A DNA stretch of 64,000 bases from Streptomyces iconiensis (GTDB lineage: Bacteria; Actinomycetota; Actinomycetes; Streptomycetales; Streptomycetaceae). The position numbers and the translations under genes were made by a program. A model generated the notes under the pieces. That model had not been told where the DNA came from. It did no database searches and saw only the letters and a program-made list of their open reading frames with translations. This document shows, piece after piece, positions 8,610 to 17,700 of the stretch. The stretch's first letter is position 1, and every line of letters begins with the position of its first letter. The stretch is from NCBI RefSeq assembly GCF_028657195.3, contig NZ_JANCPR020000010.1, positions 62,001 to 126,000 of the forward strand, in the 5' to 3' direction.

Positions 8610-10319
8610 ATGACCACCGATCTGTCCTCCACTCCCCCGTCGTCGCCCGAGCCGCATCCCGAGCCGCCGATCGACCCGCCACCGGACCGTACGGTGGTGA
8701 CGATCGGGGTGCTCGCCGTCCTGGCCGTCGTTCTGTGGGCGGCGCTGGACAAGGGCTCGTTCTCCGGCGCGACGAACAGCGCGCTGAACTGGGTGCTGGC
8801 GAACTTCAGTTGGCTGTTCATGATCGCGGCCAATGTCTTCCTGGTGCTCTGCGTGGTGCTGGCGCTGGGGCGCTACGGGCGTATCCGGCTCGGAAAGGAC
8901 GACGACGAGCCGGAGTTCACCGGTATGGCGTGGATCGCCATGATGTTCAGCGCCGGTATGGGCATCGGCCTGATGTTCTACGGCGTCGGTGAACCGCTCC
9001 AGCACTACGTCGAGGCGCCGCCGTTCGGCGGGCCCCAGGACGGTTCGGCCGGCGCTGAGCGGGTCGCGCTGGAGTACTCCTTCTTCCACTGGACGCTGCA
9101 TCCGTGGGCGATCTACGGCATCTCGGGCCTGGCGCTCGCCTACGTCACCTTCCGCAAGGGGCGCGGCAACAGGCTCAGTGCCGTGTTCGTGCCGCTGTTC
9201 GGGCGGCGCAGGGCGGACGGCTGGCAGGGCAGAGTCGTGGACCTGCTCGCGGTGTTCGCGACGGTCTTCGGCACGGCGACGAGCCTCGGCCTCGGCGCGC
9301 TCCAGATCGCGGGCGGCCTCAACGAGACGGTGGGGCTCAGCGCGTCGACGCGCCTGGAGCTGCTGATCATCGTGGTGCTGGGGGCCGCGTTCGTCTTCTC
9401 CGCCATGTCGGGACTGCATCGGGGCGTGAAGTGGCTGAGCAGCATCAACCTCGTGCTGGCCGCCTGTCTGATGGTGTTCATCTTCGTCGTGGGCCCCACG
9501 GTCTACATCCTCAACTCGATTCCCGCGACGTTGGGCCCGTATCTCCAGGAGCTGCTGATCACCTCCACCCGTACCGGTGCCTTCGGACAGCAGCGGTGGC
9601 TGGGCGCGTGGACGATCTTCTACTGGGCGTGGTGGCTGTCCTGGGCACCGTTCGTCGGTACGTTCCTGGCGCGGATCTCGCACGGCCGTACGGTGCGCGA
9701 GTTCCTGCTGGCCGTGCTGCTGGTGCCGAGCGGCGCCTCCGCCGTGTGGTTCTGCGTGATGGGAGGCACGGCCATCCGGCTGGACAGGAACGGTGCGGCG
9801 GACATGGCAGCGCACGCCGACGACGCGGAGAAGTCGCTGTTCACGATGCTGGACGCGCTGCCACTGTCCTGGGTGACGTCCGTGGTGGCGATCCTGCTGG
9901 TGACGATGTACTTCATCACCAGCGCCGACTCGGCCTCCCTGGTGATGGGTTCGCTCACCAGCCGGGGCGCGCTGCATCCGCGCACATGGCTGGTCGTGAC
10001 GTGGGGCGTACTCATGTCCGCCGTCGCCGCCGTACTGCTGCTGGCGGGCGGCCTGGACTCGCTCAAGTCCGGCACGATCCTCGTCGCCCTGCCGTTCGTC
10101 CTCGTGATGCTGGGGCTGTGCTGGGCGTTCCTCAGGGAACTTCGCCAGGACCCGGGCGCCGGGGTGACGAGGCCGCAGTCCGTGCACGGGCTGCGGGACG
10201 CGGTACGCAGGATGGTGGGCGATGTGATGCTCCAGCAGGACCAGGAGACGGGCGACCGCGCACACCACCGCCGCCTGCGCCGCGCCGCCGAGTCCCGCAA
10301 GACGGACGGCGACCGCTAG
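8610..10319 (+). CDS. BCCT-family glycine betaine/choline/carnitine transporter
   Basis: 569 residues with about 12 membrane helices. The signature region WTIFYWAWWLSWAPFVGTF carries the tryptophan-rich substrate box of helix 8. GMGIGLMFYGVGEP matches the glycine-rich helix that decides ion coupling. The hydrophilic N terminus is proline-rich and the charged C-terminal tail is short. The family imports compatible solutes with Na+ or H+. A CATAGT -10-like hexamer (8596-8601) ends 8 bases before the ATG, so a leaderless or nearly leaderless transcript is possible. Substrate cannot be set from sequence. Confidence 0.9.
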   Translation: MTTDLSSTPPSSPEPHPEPPIDPPPDRTVVTIGVLAVLAVVLWAALDKGSFSGATNSALNWVLANFSWLFMIAANVFLVLCVVLALGRYGRIRLGKDDDEPEFTGMAWIAMMFSAGMGIGLMFYGVGEPLQHYVEAPPFGGPQDGSAGAERVALEYSFFHWTLHPWAIYGISGLALAYVTFRKGRGNRLSAVFVPLFGRRRADGWQGRVVDLLAVFATVFGTATSLGLGALQIAGGLNETVGLSASTRLELLIIVVLGAAFVFSAMSGLHRGVKWLSSINLVLAACLMVFIFVVGPTVYILNSIPATLGPYLQELLITSTRTGAFGQQRWLGAWTIFYWAWWLSWAPFVGTFLARISHGRTVREFLLAVLLVPSGASAVWFCVMGGTAIRLDRNGAADMAAHADDAEKSLFTMLDALPLSWVTSVVAILLVTMYFITSADSASLVMGSLTSRGALHPRTWLVVTWGVLMSAVAAVLLLAGGLDSLKSGTILVALPFVLVMLGLCWAFLRELRQDPGAGVTRPQSVHGLRDAVRRMVGDVMLQQDQETGDRAHHRRLRRAAESRKTDGDR

Positions 10320-10332
10320 GGCCCCCGAGGGT

Positions 10333-11760
10333 CTAAGCCGTACGCAGCTGGCGCCACACGGCACGTGCCGCGTGGTGCCCTGACATGCCGTGCACGCCGG
10401 GGCCCGGTGGGGTGGCGGAGGAGCAGAGGAAGACGGAGGGGTGGGCCGTGGCGTACGGGACGCGCTTGAGCTTGGGCCGGATCAGCAGGCGCAGGCCGGC
10501 CGCCGAGCCGCAGGCGATGTCGCCGCCCACGTAGTTGGCGTTACGGGCCTCCAGCTGCGGGGGGCCCGCGGTGGCGCGGGCGAGGACGCGGTCGCGGAAC
10601 CCGGGCGCGAAGCGCTCCATTTGGCGTTCGATCGCGTCGGTCGCGTCACCCTCCCAGCGCGCGGGCAGGTGCCCGTAGGCCCAGAAGACGTGCTTGCCCT
10701 CGGGGGCGCGTGTGGGGTCGACGATCGAGGGCTGCGAGGTGATGAGGAACGGCTTCTCGGGTGCCTTGCCGCGTACGACGGCATCGCGCATGGCGGTGTC
10801 GATGTCGTCCAGGGTGGGGCCGACGTGCACGGTGCCGGCGCGGCGGGCGGCCTCCGAGGTCCACGGGACGGGACCGTCCAGCGCGTAGTCGATCTTGAAC
10901 AGGCTGGCGCCGTAGCGGAAGCCGTCGTAGGCGCTGCCGAGGCCCGCGATACGGGCGAGCGCCGTCGGTGCCGTGTCGAAGATGTACGCGCGCGCGGGCG
11001 GGAGTTCGTCCAGGCGCTTGACCTCGGTACCGGTGTGGATCGTGCCGCCCAGCGCGCGCAGATATCCGGCCAGCGCGTCCGAGATGGCCTGGGAACCGCC
11101 GCGCGGTACGGGCCAGCCGTTCGCATGCGCCGCGAGCGCGAACACCAGCGCGGGCGCCGTGATGAACGGGCTGTTCATCGGGGCGATGACGTGCCCCGCC
11201 ATGCCCGCGAGGAGCGCGCGCGCCTTCTCGTCCCTGAAGCGGGCCTTGGCCCAGGTGATCGGCGGCAGCCCGGTGAGGCCGAAGCGGATGAGCTGCAACG
11301 GGTCTTTCGGGAAGCGGCCGTTGAGGGCGGAGCCGTAGCCGAGGAAGTCCTCGGACAGCGTGTCCCATCTGCCGGTGTACGGCTCGACGAGGCGGCGGTA
11401 GGCACCCGCGTCGCGCGGGCCGAGCGAGGCGGCCGTCTCACCGACGGAGCGCGAGAGCACGGCCGCCGTACCGTCGGGAAAGGGGTTGGCCATGCACAGT
11501 TCAGGGTGCAGCCACTCCAGGCCGTAGCGGTCCAGCGGCATGTTGCGGAAGGCGGGCGAGCCCGCTCCCGTGGGGTGGACGGCCGAGCAGGGGTCGTGCA
11601 GAAAGCCGGGGAGGGTCAGCTCCTCCGTACGGGCCCCTCCCCCGACGGTGCCCTTGGCCTCGAACAGCTCGACCGAGAAGCCGCGCCGGGCGAGTTCGAC
11701 GGCGGCCGTCAGCCCGTTGGGTCCTGCTCCGACGACAACCGCGTCCAGGATCGGTGGCAC
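10333..11760 (-). CDS. FAD-dependent oxidoreductase, phytoene dehydrogenase-like
   Basis: 475 residues from a GTG start with GGGGAG about 7 bases upstream. The N terminus [22 protein letters not shown] is a dinucleotide-binding GxGxxG fold, followed by [14 protein letters not shown]. The C terminus [20 protein letters not shown] is the matching FAD-binding closing motif. It belongs to the phytoene desaturase-like amine-oxidase superfamily. No carotenoid genes are near, so the substrate is unknown. It is downstream of, and in the same direction as, the inositol-phosphatase family gene, 21 bases apart. Confidence 0.85.
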   Translation of the reverse strand: MPPILDAVVVGAGPNGLTAAVELARRGFSVELFEAKGTVGGGARTEELTLPGFLHDPCSAVHPTGAGSPAFRNMPLDRYGLEWLHPELCMANPFPDGTAAVLSRSVGETAASLGPRDAGAYRRLVEPYTGRWDTLSEDFLGYGSALNGRFPKDPLQLIRFGLTGLPPITWAKARFRDEKARALLAGMAGHVIAPMNSPFITAPALVFALAAHANGWPVPRGGSQAISDALAGYLRALGGTIHTGTEVKRLDELPPARAYIFDTAPTALARIAGLGSAYDGFRYGASLFKIDYALDGPVPWTSEAARRAGTVHVGPTLDDIDTAMRDAVVRGKAPEKPFLITSQPSIVDPTRAPEGKHVFWAYGHLPARWEGDATDAIERQMERFAPGFRDRVLARATAGPPQLEARNANYVGGDIACGSAAGLRLLIRPKLKRVPYATAHPSVFLCSSATPPGPGVHGMSGHHAARAVWRQLRTA

Positions 11761-11781
11761 TCTCGGCTCCCCTCGCCCTCG

Positions 11782-12618
11782 TCACTGAGGTCGGCTCGTG
11801 TCGCTTCCGTCACGCAGAAGCCCCACCATACGCCGCGCCGTGTCCGCGTCACGTGCCGCCGTGAAGGGCAGGGCGTTGCCGCCAGCGAGCCGGAAGGGCT
11901 CCCCCGCGACGGTGGTACTGGCGCCGCCCGCCTCGGCGACCAGGAGCAGCCCGGCCGCATGGTCCCACGCCGCCTCCCAGGTGTAGGCGACGGCGTCCAG
12001 ACGGCCACCGGCGACCGCGACGTATTCGAGCCCGGCCGACCCCGTTGGCCGGGGCGCGACGCCCTCCGTACGCAGGGCGCGCAGCGCGCGCTCCTGTTCC
12101 GCGTCGGTGAAGTCGGGGTGCGAGACGGCGACGTGCAGCGTGGCGCCCGGCGCGGGCGAACCGGCCAGCAGGGCCTCGCCGTTGAGGAGCGCGCCGCCTC
12201 CGCGGCGGGCTGTGGCGGTGAGGCCGAGCACGGGCGCGTGGATCCAGGCGCCGAGGGTCTCGCCGTGGTGGGCGAGGGCGACCATGGTGCAGAAGCCCTC
12301 CTCTCCCGCGACGAACTGGCGGGTGCCGTCGATCGGGTCGATGATCCAGACGGGCGCTTCCCCGGCCAGTGCCTGGTAGGTGACGGGGCTCGCGTGCACG
12401 CCCTCCTCGCCGACGACGGCCGAGCCCGGCAGCAAGGCGGCCAGTTCGGCGCCGAGTTGGCGCTCGGCACGCTGGTCGGCGACGGTCACGAGGTCGTGGC
12501 TGCCCGTCTTGGTCTCCACCTCGTCCTCGGCGAGCTGCCGCCAGCGCGGCATGATCTCGCTCTGCGCGGTCGCACGGACCGCCCGTTCCACAGCGGCCGT
12601 CAGCTCGTCGTCGATCAT
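11782..12618 (-). CDS. Inositol monophosphatase-family phosphatase
   Basis: 278 residues from the ATG giving MIDDELTAAVERAV. Metal-site motifs of the family are present: GEEGVH near the middle, IIDPIDGTRQF (WxDPIDGT-type), and WEAAWDHAAGLLLVAEAGG at the C terminus. The family includes inositol phosphatase, histidinol phosphatase HisN and 3'-phosphoadenosine 5'-phosphate phosphatase CysQ. HisN-like or inositol phosphatase activity is most likely, but not separable here. A three-codon reading frame ending in ATGA overlaps the start codon, and no well-spaced ribosome site is seen, so initiation may be by coupling. Confidence 0.88.
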   Translation of the reverse strand: MIDDELTAAVERAVRATAQSEIMPRWRQLAEDEVETKTGSHDLVTVADQRAERQLGAELAALLPGSAVVGEEGVHASPVTYQALAGEAPVWIIDPIDGTRQFVAGEEGFCTMVALAHHGETLGAWIHAPVLGLTATARRGGGALLNGEALLAGSPAPGATLHVAVSHPDFTDAEQERALRALRTEGVAPRPTGSAGLEYVAVAGGRLDAVAYTWEAAWDHAAGLLLVAEAGGASTTVAGEPFRLAGGNALPFTAARDADTARRMVGLLRDGSDTSRPQ

Positions 12619-12732
12619 TCCTTCATGGAAGCACGGACGGCCGCGCCCACGCCGCCTTCTCCGGCCGGCGCCCTCACCGGTAGGAGGCGCGGGCCCCCAT
12701 GGCCGGGGACGCATCGCCCTAGAGTGGGCGGC

Positions 12733-13557
12733 ATGGGTGCAGGAGAGAGGGAAGCGCCGCTGGTGGCGTTGCTGAGCGGGGCGGGGATCTCCACGGACTC
12801 GGGCATCCCCGACTACCGGGGCCCGCAAGGGGTGTGGCGTCGCGATCCGGAGGCCGAGAAGCTCGTGACGTACGAGTACTACATGACGGACCCCGAGATC
12901 AGGCGCCGCTCCTGGCGCATGCGCGGTGAGAGCCCCCTGTGGGAGGCCCGGCCGAACGCGGCGCACGAGGCGGTGGCCAGGCTACACGACACGGGGACGC
13001 CGACCCGCGTGATCACCCAGAACGTCGACGGCCTCCACCAGGCTGCCGGGCTCCCCGACCACAAGGTCATGGAGCTGCACGGCAACGCCCGCACGGTCCT
13101 GTGCACAGGGTGCGGCGACCGTACGACGATGCGGCGCGCACTCGAACGCGTCGCGGCGGGCGAACCCGATCCGCCGTGCGAACGCTGTGGCGCGGTCCTG
13201 AAGTCCGCGACGGTGATGTTCGGGCAGGCGCTCGACCAGGGCGTACTCGCGGAGGCCGTGGCGGTCACCAAGGCGTGCGACGAGTTCCTCGCCGTAGGAA
13301 CGAGCCTTCAGGTGCAGCCCGCCGCCTCTCTCGCGGGCCTCGCCGTCGAGCACGGAGCGCGCCTGACGATCGTGAACGCCGAACCGACGCCGTACGACGC
13401 ACTCGCTGCCGACCTCGTACGCGAGCCGATCAGCGAGGCCCTGCCCCGGCTGCTCGAACACCTGGGCAAGCACAACCGGCAGGACCCACAGAACCGTGCC
13501 CCGCAGGAGCCCCCGCAGGACCGACCGGGCCGACCGGGCCGACCGGGAAAGGGCTGA
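12733..13557 (+). CDS. SIR2-family NAD-dependent protein deacylase
   Basis: 274 residues. The sirtuin motifs are complete: GAGISTDSGIPDYRG (residues 16-30), TQNVDGLH, the catalytic histidine in ELHGN, and a zinc site with two CxxC pairs (CTGCG and CERCG). It uses NAD to remove acyl groups from protein lysines. The last 20 or so residues are a basic proline/glycine tail ending in repeated GRP. A TAGAGT -10-like hexamer (12720-12725) ends 7 bases before the ATG and no ribosome site is seen, so a leaderless mRNA is likely. A GTG nine bases upstream is an alternative start. Confidence 0.92.
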   Translation: MGAGEREAPLVALLSGAGISTDSGIPDYRGPQGVWRRDPEAEKLVTYEYYMTDPEIRRRSWRMRGESPLWEARPNAAHEAVARLHDTGTPTRVITQNVDGLHQAAGLPDHKVMELHGNARTVLCTGCGDRTTMRRALERVAAGEPDPPCERCGAVLKSATVMFGQALDQGVLAEAVAVTKACDEFLAVGTSLQVQPAASLAGLAVEHGARLTIVNAEPTPYDALAADLVREPISEALPRLLEHLGKHNRQDPQNRAPQEPPQDRPGRPGRPGKG

Positions 13558-13564
13558 GCCGGCG

Positions 13565-14500
13565 ATGTCCCGTCACCCAGCGCCGCACACCGTGCGCACC
13601 CTCGCCTCGCGGCTCCTCCCTGACGAGGACCTCCCTGACGGGGGCCTCCCGGGCGGGAGCGGCGACGTGCGCCCCGTCGATGAGGGCGGCGAGCACTCGA
13701 CCTGGTGGGTCGGCACCGCACACGTGCTGCGGCTGGCGCCTGATGCGGAGGTCTCGGCCAGGCTGCGCCGCGAGATCGCGTTGCGAGCCGCGTTGCGGCC
13801 CCGGCTGACGGCGCCCGTTCCGCGCAGCGCGGCCTGCGCCACCTGGGCCGACGGGCTCGTCTGCACGCTGGACGTACGGCTGCCCGGTGTCTCGGCCGAA
13901 CACCGGGAGGTGTCGGCGGAGGGCGAGGAGGACCTGGCCCAACTCCTCGCGGAACTGGGTGGGTTCACGGCGGCGGAGGCGTCCGCACTCGGCGTGCCCA
14001 CGGCTCCGGCCCGCCATCTCGCGGTACTGCGGCGGGGCGCCGTACGCGCCGCGCGGACACTGGAGGAGGACGGCTGTTTCGACGGGCGGCTGCTGGGCCT
14101 CCTCGAAACGGACCCCCCGGCCGCCTCGACGGGACCGCGACCGCACGGCCTGGCACCCGCCGTCCTGGTGCACAGCGACCTCAAGGGCGAACATCTGCTG
14201 GTGGACGGCGCCGGGCGCGTGAGCGGCGTGCTGGACTGGACGGACGCGGTGTTCGGGGACCCGGCCGAGGACATCGCCGGGCTCGCGCTGTCCCTCGGTG
14301 CACCGGCCGCCGTCCGGATCGGTACGGCGGCCGGTTACGCGCCCGAACTGTCCGCACGCGGGCTCCAACTCGCGCGCTGCGACACGCTCGTCCGGCTCGC
14401 CGACCGGCTGCGGGGCATCGACGACAGCCCGCTGCCGCTCCTGCGCGCCCAACTCGCCCGCTCCTGGCGTGCCACCTCCATGGACCGGTCGGCCGACTGA
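13565..14500 (+). CDS. Aminoglycoside phosphotransferase/kinase-like protein
   Basis: 311 residues, starting 7 bases after the sirtuin stop and probably in the same transcript. It has the APH-type kinase core: HSDLKGEHLL with catalytic Asp205, and LDWTDAVFGDPAEDIA with the metal-binding aspartate. Between the lobes lies the usual alpha-helical substrate region. The superfamily phosphorylates small molecules, and most chromosomal members are not resistance enzymes. The substrate is unknown, and the N-terminal nucleotide-binding lobe is weakly conserved. Confidence 0.8.
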   Translation: MSRHPAPHTVRTLASRLLPDEDLPDGGLPGGSGDVRPVDEGGEHSTWWVGTAHVLRLAPDAEVSARLRREIALRAALRPRLTAPVPRSAACATWADGLVCTLDVRLPGVSAEHREVSAEGEEDLAQLLAELGGFTAAEASALGVPTAPARHLAVLRRGAVRAARTLEEDGCFDGRLLGLLETDPPAASTGPRPHGLAPAVLVHSDLKGEHLLVDGAGRVSGVLDWTDAVFGDPAEDIAGLALSLGAPAAVRIGTAAGYAPELSARGLQLARCDTLVRLADRLRGIDDSPLPLLRAQLARSWRATSMDRSAD

Positions 14501-14619
14501 CGCCGCGCTCCCCCGCCGCCCCCTGCCGTCCCTTGCGCGGCCGGCCGGGTTGCCCCCTTCGCTGAGTGCCGCGCTGTCCCCCGCCCCACCCCGCCCCCGC
14601 ACCGAGAGCCGGGCCGTTC

Positions 14620-15330
14620 CTACGCCGAGGGCCGCACCAGCCGTGTGGCCGTCGTCGCGCCGGGGCTGCTCGCGACCAGGGCCGCGGTGAGCGCGCGGCC
14701 GGCCTCGTCCACTGCCGTGTCGTCCAGCGCGCCGAGCGCGTCCAGGACGAAGAACGCACGGGTGGTGTCCTGGGAGAGGCGCGTACGCACGCACTGCCGC
14801 CAGTTCCACCTGCGGCAGGTGACCCCCTCGTCGTCGCGCCAGACGACCTCGCCGGCGCGGGGGTTCTCGGTGACCGGTTCGCCTCCGGACATGAGCGCGA
14901 ACGTCTCGCTGCCGTCGGCCCTGGTCAGCCGTGCGGGACCCACGTAAAGGTCGAGGTCCTCGCCGCCCAGCGGAAGGACGTGCGCGACGGAGACGGCGTT
15001 GTAGACATCCGTCAGCCGGTCGACGCGCGGCAGGCCCTCCGGGGCGCGGCGCAGGAGCGCGTCGACGCTGGGCCGGGTGCGCTTGGGCTTGGCGCCGAAC
15101 GCGCGGAAAGCCTCGTGCCACTCGGTGATGTGCGGGTGCTGGTCGGGGTCGCACGCCTTCGCCTCGGCCTCGGCGAGCAGCTCCTCGCTGAACGCGTCGC
15201 TCGGCCCTGGGCGCAGCCCCTCGGCAACGACCAGCAGGGCGCGGTAGTCCGGGCGCAGCGCGCCGACGGAGGGGTCGACGGTGGCTGCGGCCAGCCACTC
15301 CTCGGGGGTGCTCGTCTCGTTCACGCTCAC
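14620..15330 (-). CDS. B3/4-domain protein (tRNA-synthetase editing-like domain)
   Basis: 236 residues. The central part, with RPSVDALLRRA, LPRVDRLTDVYNAVSV and PLGGEDLDLYVGP, matches the B3/4 fold known from the editing module of phenylalanyl-tRNA synthetase beta. Free-standing copies are widespread in bacteria, and some are thought to clear mischarged or unusual aminoacyl-tRNAs. Nothing else in the protein suggests another role. It converges with the kinase-like gene and is divergent from the downstream SDR gene. Confidence 0.75.
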   Translation of the reverse strand: MSVNETSTPEEWLAAATVDPSVGALRPDYRALLVVAEGLRPGPSDAFSEELLAEAEAKACDPDQHPHITEWHEAFRAFGAKPKRTRPSVDALLRRAPEGLPRVDRLTDVYNAVSVAHVLPLGGEDLDLYVGPARLTRADGSETFALMSGGEPVTENPRAGEVVWRDDEGVTCRRWNWRQCVRTRLSQDTTRAFFVLDALGALDDTAVDEAGRALTAALVASSPGATTATRLVRPSA

Positions 15331-15361
15331 GGTCCGGCTCTCTCCTCACAAACAGACAGTG

Positions 15362-15371
15362 CAGTCGACTG
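15362..15371. promoter_or_regulatory. Palindromic site in the divergent region before the SDR gene
   Basis: CAGTCGACTG is a perfect 10-bp palindrome in the 219-base region between the B3/4-domain gene and the SDR gene, flanked by imperfect ACAGT and TGTAC extensions. It could be a repressor operator, but no regulator gene is adjacent, so this is only a candidate. Confidence 0.25.
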
Positions 15372-15549
15372 TACCAGGGGGTGCAGCTTGGGTGACTGGA
15401 GTGCCGTGTCCGGATGCCGCCAGCGGGCAGCCAGGGGCCCGGCGAGGATCGAGGGAGTCGGTTGAACCGGCAACGGATTCCCGCCGGTTCACCGCACGCA
15501 GCCGCGCTTCCCTGGCACAGCCGCACTCCCCTGACACAAGGACAAGGAC

Positions 15550-16314
15550 ATGGCCATGAACAGCAGCTCCAGCAACTCCCTGATCGGCACGACCGCACTC
15601 GTGACCGGTGGCAGCCGGGGCATCGGCGCTGCGGTCGCGCTCCGCCTCGCGGCGGAGGGCGCTGATGTCGCCCTCACCTATGTGAACGGCGCGGAGCAGG
15701 CCGGCGAGGTAGCCGGGCAGATCAAGGAGAACGGGGGCCGCGCCCTCGCACTCCGCGCCGACATGGCGGAAGCCGCGGAGGTCACCGACGCGGTGACCAG
15801 CACCGTGGCCGAGTTCGGGCGCCTCGACATCCTGGTGAACAACGCGGGCGCCGGAGCCAACGGCCCGCTCGACGAGGTCTCCCTCGACGACGTCGACAGA
15901 GTCCTCGCGGTCAATGTGCGCGGCCCGTATCTCGCGGCCCAGGCGGCAGCCCGGCATCTGCCCGAGGGCGGGCGCATCATCAACCTCGGCAGCTGCGTCG
16001 CCGCGCACGTCCCCTTCCCCGGGATGGTCCTCTACGCCGTCAGCAAGTCGGCGACCGACGGCCTCACCAAGGGTCTCGCCCGCGAACTGGGCTCCCGGGG
16101 CATCACCGTCAACCAGGTCGCACCCGGTCCGATCGACACCGACATGAACCCGGCGAGCGGCGGCGAGGGCGCTGCGGCCCAGGCGGCGCTCACCGCGCTC
16201 GGCCGGTACGGCACCTCCGAGGAGATCGCCCACACGGTCGCGCACCTCGCCTCCGGGCACGCGCGCTACATCACCGGCGCCTCCGTCGCCGTGGACGGCG
16301 GCTTCACCGCCTGA
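15550..16314 (+). CDS. Short-chain dehydrogenase/reductase
   Basis: 254 residues. It is a classical SDR: TGGSRGIG nucleotide loop (about residues 20-27), NNAG, the serine of NLGSCVAAH with YAVSK as catalytic Tyr and Lys, and C-terminal GASVAVDGGF. It resembles 3-oxoacyl-reductase-like SDRs that reduce ketones with NADPH, and the substrate is unknown. AAGGA lies only 1-2 bases before the ATG at 15550 but 7 before the ATG at 15556, so the second may be the real start. Confidence 0.88.
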   Translation: MAMNSSSSNSLIGTTALVTGGSRGIGAAVALRLAAEGADVALTYVNGAEQAGEVAGQIKENGGRALALRADMAEAAEVTDAVTSTVAEFGRLDILVNNAGAGANGPLDEVSLDDVDRVLAVNVRGPYLAAQAAARHLPEGGRIINLGSCVAAHVPFPGMVLYAVSKSATDGLTKGLARELGSRGITVNQVAPGPIDTDMNPASGGEGAAAQAALTALGRYGTSEEIAHTVAHLASGHARYITGASVAVDGGFTA

Positions 16315-16331
16315 CCGGTATGGAACCCTCC

Positions 16332-16361
16332 GTCCCGGCATACGTGGTCCCGGCATACGTG
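16332..16361. repeat. 15-bp tandem duplication
   Basis: GTCCCGGCATACGTG is present twice head to tail (16332-16346 and 16347-16361) in the 229-base gap between the SDR and lipoate ligase genes. No gene is seen in the gap. Confidence 0.8.
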
Positions 16362-16543
16362 CCGCGCGCCGCCCCCTCCCGCGTACGTGCACGGAGAGCG
16401 GGGCGGCGCTCCGTCTCCGGCGTCTCCGCCATCTCCGGAGTCCTCCGTCTCTGGAGGGACGGCGGTCGGCGGTCGGCGCTGCGGGAGGCCGGAGGGTGCC
16501 GCGTTATCGTGAGGGCGATCTGTGACGAGGAAGGCGGCGCGGC

Positions 16544-17608
16544 ATGCACGGCGAGTACAAGATCCCCGGCGGCAAACTGGTCGTGGTGGATCTCGACAAG
16601 CAGGACGAAGTGCTGCGCAACGTCCAGGTGGCCGGTGACTTCTTCCTGGAACCCGACGAGGCGCTCTTCGCCCTCACCCGCGCCCTCGAAGGCGCACCCG
16701 CGACGACGGACGCGGAAGGACTCACCCGGCGCATCAAGGCCGCGCTGCCCGAGGGCACCGTCATGTACGGCCTCACGGCCGAGGGCATCGCCGTCGCCGT
16801 ACGCAGGGCGCTCGCCCAGGCCACCGACTGGGCCGACTACGACTGGCAGTTGATCCACGAAGCCCCGCAGTCCCCCGCCCTGCACATGGCGCTCGACCAG
16901 GTCCTCACCGAAGAGGTCGCCGCCGGCCACCGCCCGCCGACGCTGCGCGTCTGGGAATGGGGCGCGCCCGCCGTGATCATCGGCAGCTTCCAGTCCCTGC
17001 GCAACGAGGTCGACCCCGAGGGCGCGGCCCGGCACGGCATCGAGGTCGTACGGCGCATCTCCGGCGGAGGCGCCATGTTCGTGGAGAGCGGGAACACCAT
17101 CACCTACTCGCTCAGCGCCCCGGCGTCCCTCGTCTCCGGCCTGTCCTTCGCCGACTCCTACGCCTACCTCGACGAGTGGGTACTCGGCGCACTGGGCGAC
17201 ATGGGCATCAAAGCCTGGTACCAGCCCCTCAACGACATCGCCACCGAAGCGGGCAAGGTCGCCGGCGCCGCACAGAAGCGCATGGTCGGCCCCGACGGCA
17301 ACCCCGGCGCCGTCCTCCACCACGTGACGATGTCCTACGACATCGACGCCGACAAAATGCTCGATGTCCTGCGCATCGGCAGAGAAAAGATGTCCGACAA
17401 GGGCACCACAAGCGCCAAAAAGCGCGTCGATCCCCTTCGCCGCCAGACCGGCCTCCCCCGCGAAACCGTCATCGACCGCATGATCGCCTCCTTCCGCACC
17501 CGCTACGGCCTCCACCGGGACCACGCCACGGCGGAGGAAACGGCCCGCGCCCAGCACCTGGCCGCCACCAAGTTCGCCACCCCCGAGTGGACGGCCCGCG
17601 TCCCCTGA
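16544..17608 (+). CDS. lplA: Lipoate-protein ligase with N-terminal accessory domain
   Basis: 354 residues. The catalytic LplA domain is in the C-terminal three quarters, with RRISGGGA at about residues 170-177 for lipoate/ATP binding and AGKVAGAAQKRM carrying the probable catalytic lysine. The first 60 residues (KIPGGKLVVVDLD, GDFFLEPDEAL) look like the small accessory domain that in other ligases is C-terminal or a separate subunit. This is therefore a permuted fusion. The enzyme attaches lipoate, or octanoate, to E2 and H proteins of oxo-acid dehydrogenase and glycine-cleavage complexes. Confidence 0.88.
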   Translation: MHGEYKIPGGKLVVVDLDKQDEVLRNVQVAGDFFLEPDEALFALTRALEGAPATTDAEGLTRRIKAALPEGTVMYGLTAEGIAVAVRRALAQATDWADYDWQLIHEAPQSPALHMALDQVLTEEVAAGHRPPTLRVWEWGAPAVIIGSFQSLRNEVDPEGAARHGIEVVRRISGGGAMFVESGNTITYSLSAPASLVSGLSFADSYAYLDEWVLGALGDMGIKAWYQPLNDIATEAGKVAGAAQKRMVGPDGNPGAVLHHVTMSYDIDADKMLDVLRIGREKMSDKGTTSAKKRVDPLRRQTGLPRETVIDRMIASFRTRYGLHRDHATAEETARAQHLAATKFATPEWTARVP

Positions 17609-17646
17609 CGCGGCATCAACTCACCGACCACGCGCACCCGGAGACC

Positions 17647-17700
17647 GCTGTCACGCGCGGGCCGACTGCCTCGGCTGTCACGCGCGGGCCGACTGCCTCG
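17647..17700. repeat. 27-bp perfect tandem duplication over the rppA 3' end
   Basis: Two identical 27-base units (17647-17673 and 17674-17700) lie head to tail. The rppA stop codon (17678-17680) is inside the second, so the first copy repeats the last codons and stop of the gene downstream of it. This looks like a recent slippage event. Confidence 0.9.

Noticed and set aside
10390..13557. Very long plus-strand open frame (over 1000 codons) running into the sirtuin gene
   Set aside because: Only the last 274 codons look like a protein family. The upstream part is antisense to two minus-strand genes and has the composition of a GC-rich shadow frame.
13565..14500. Aminoglycoside resistance gene
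   Set aside because: The kinase fold is present, but it is a chromosomal member next to a sirtuin in a core region, with no resemblance to known resistance enzymes beyond the catalytic motifs.
17647..17700. CRISPR-like repeat
   Set aside because: Only two head-to-tail copies with no spacers; it is a simple tandem duplication.
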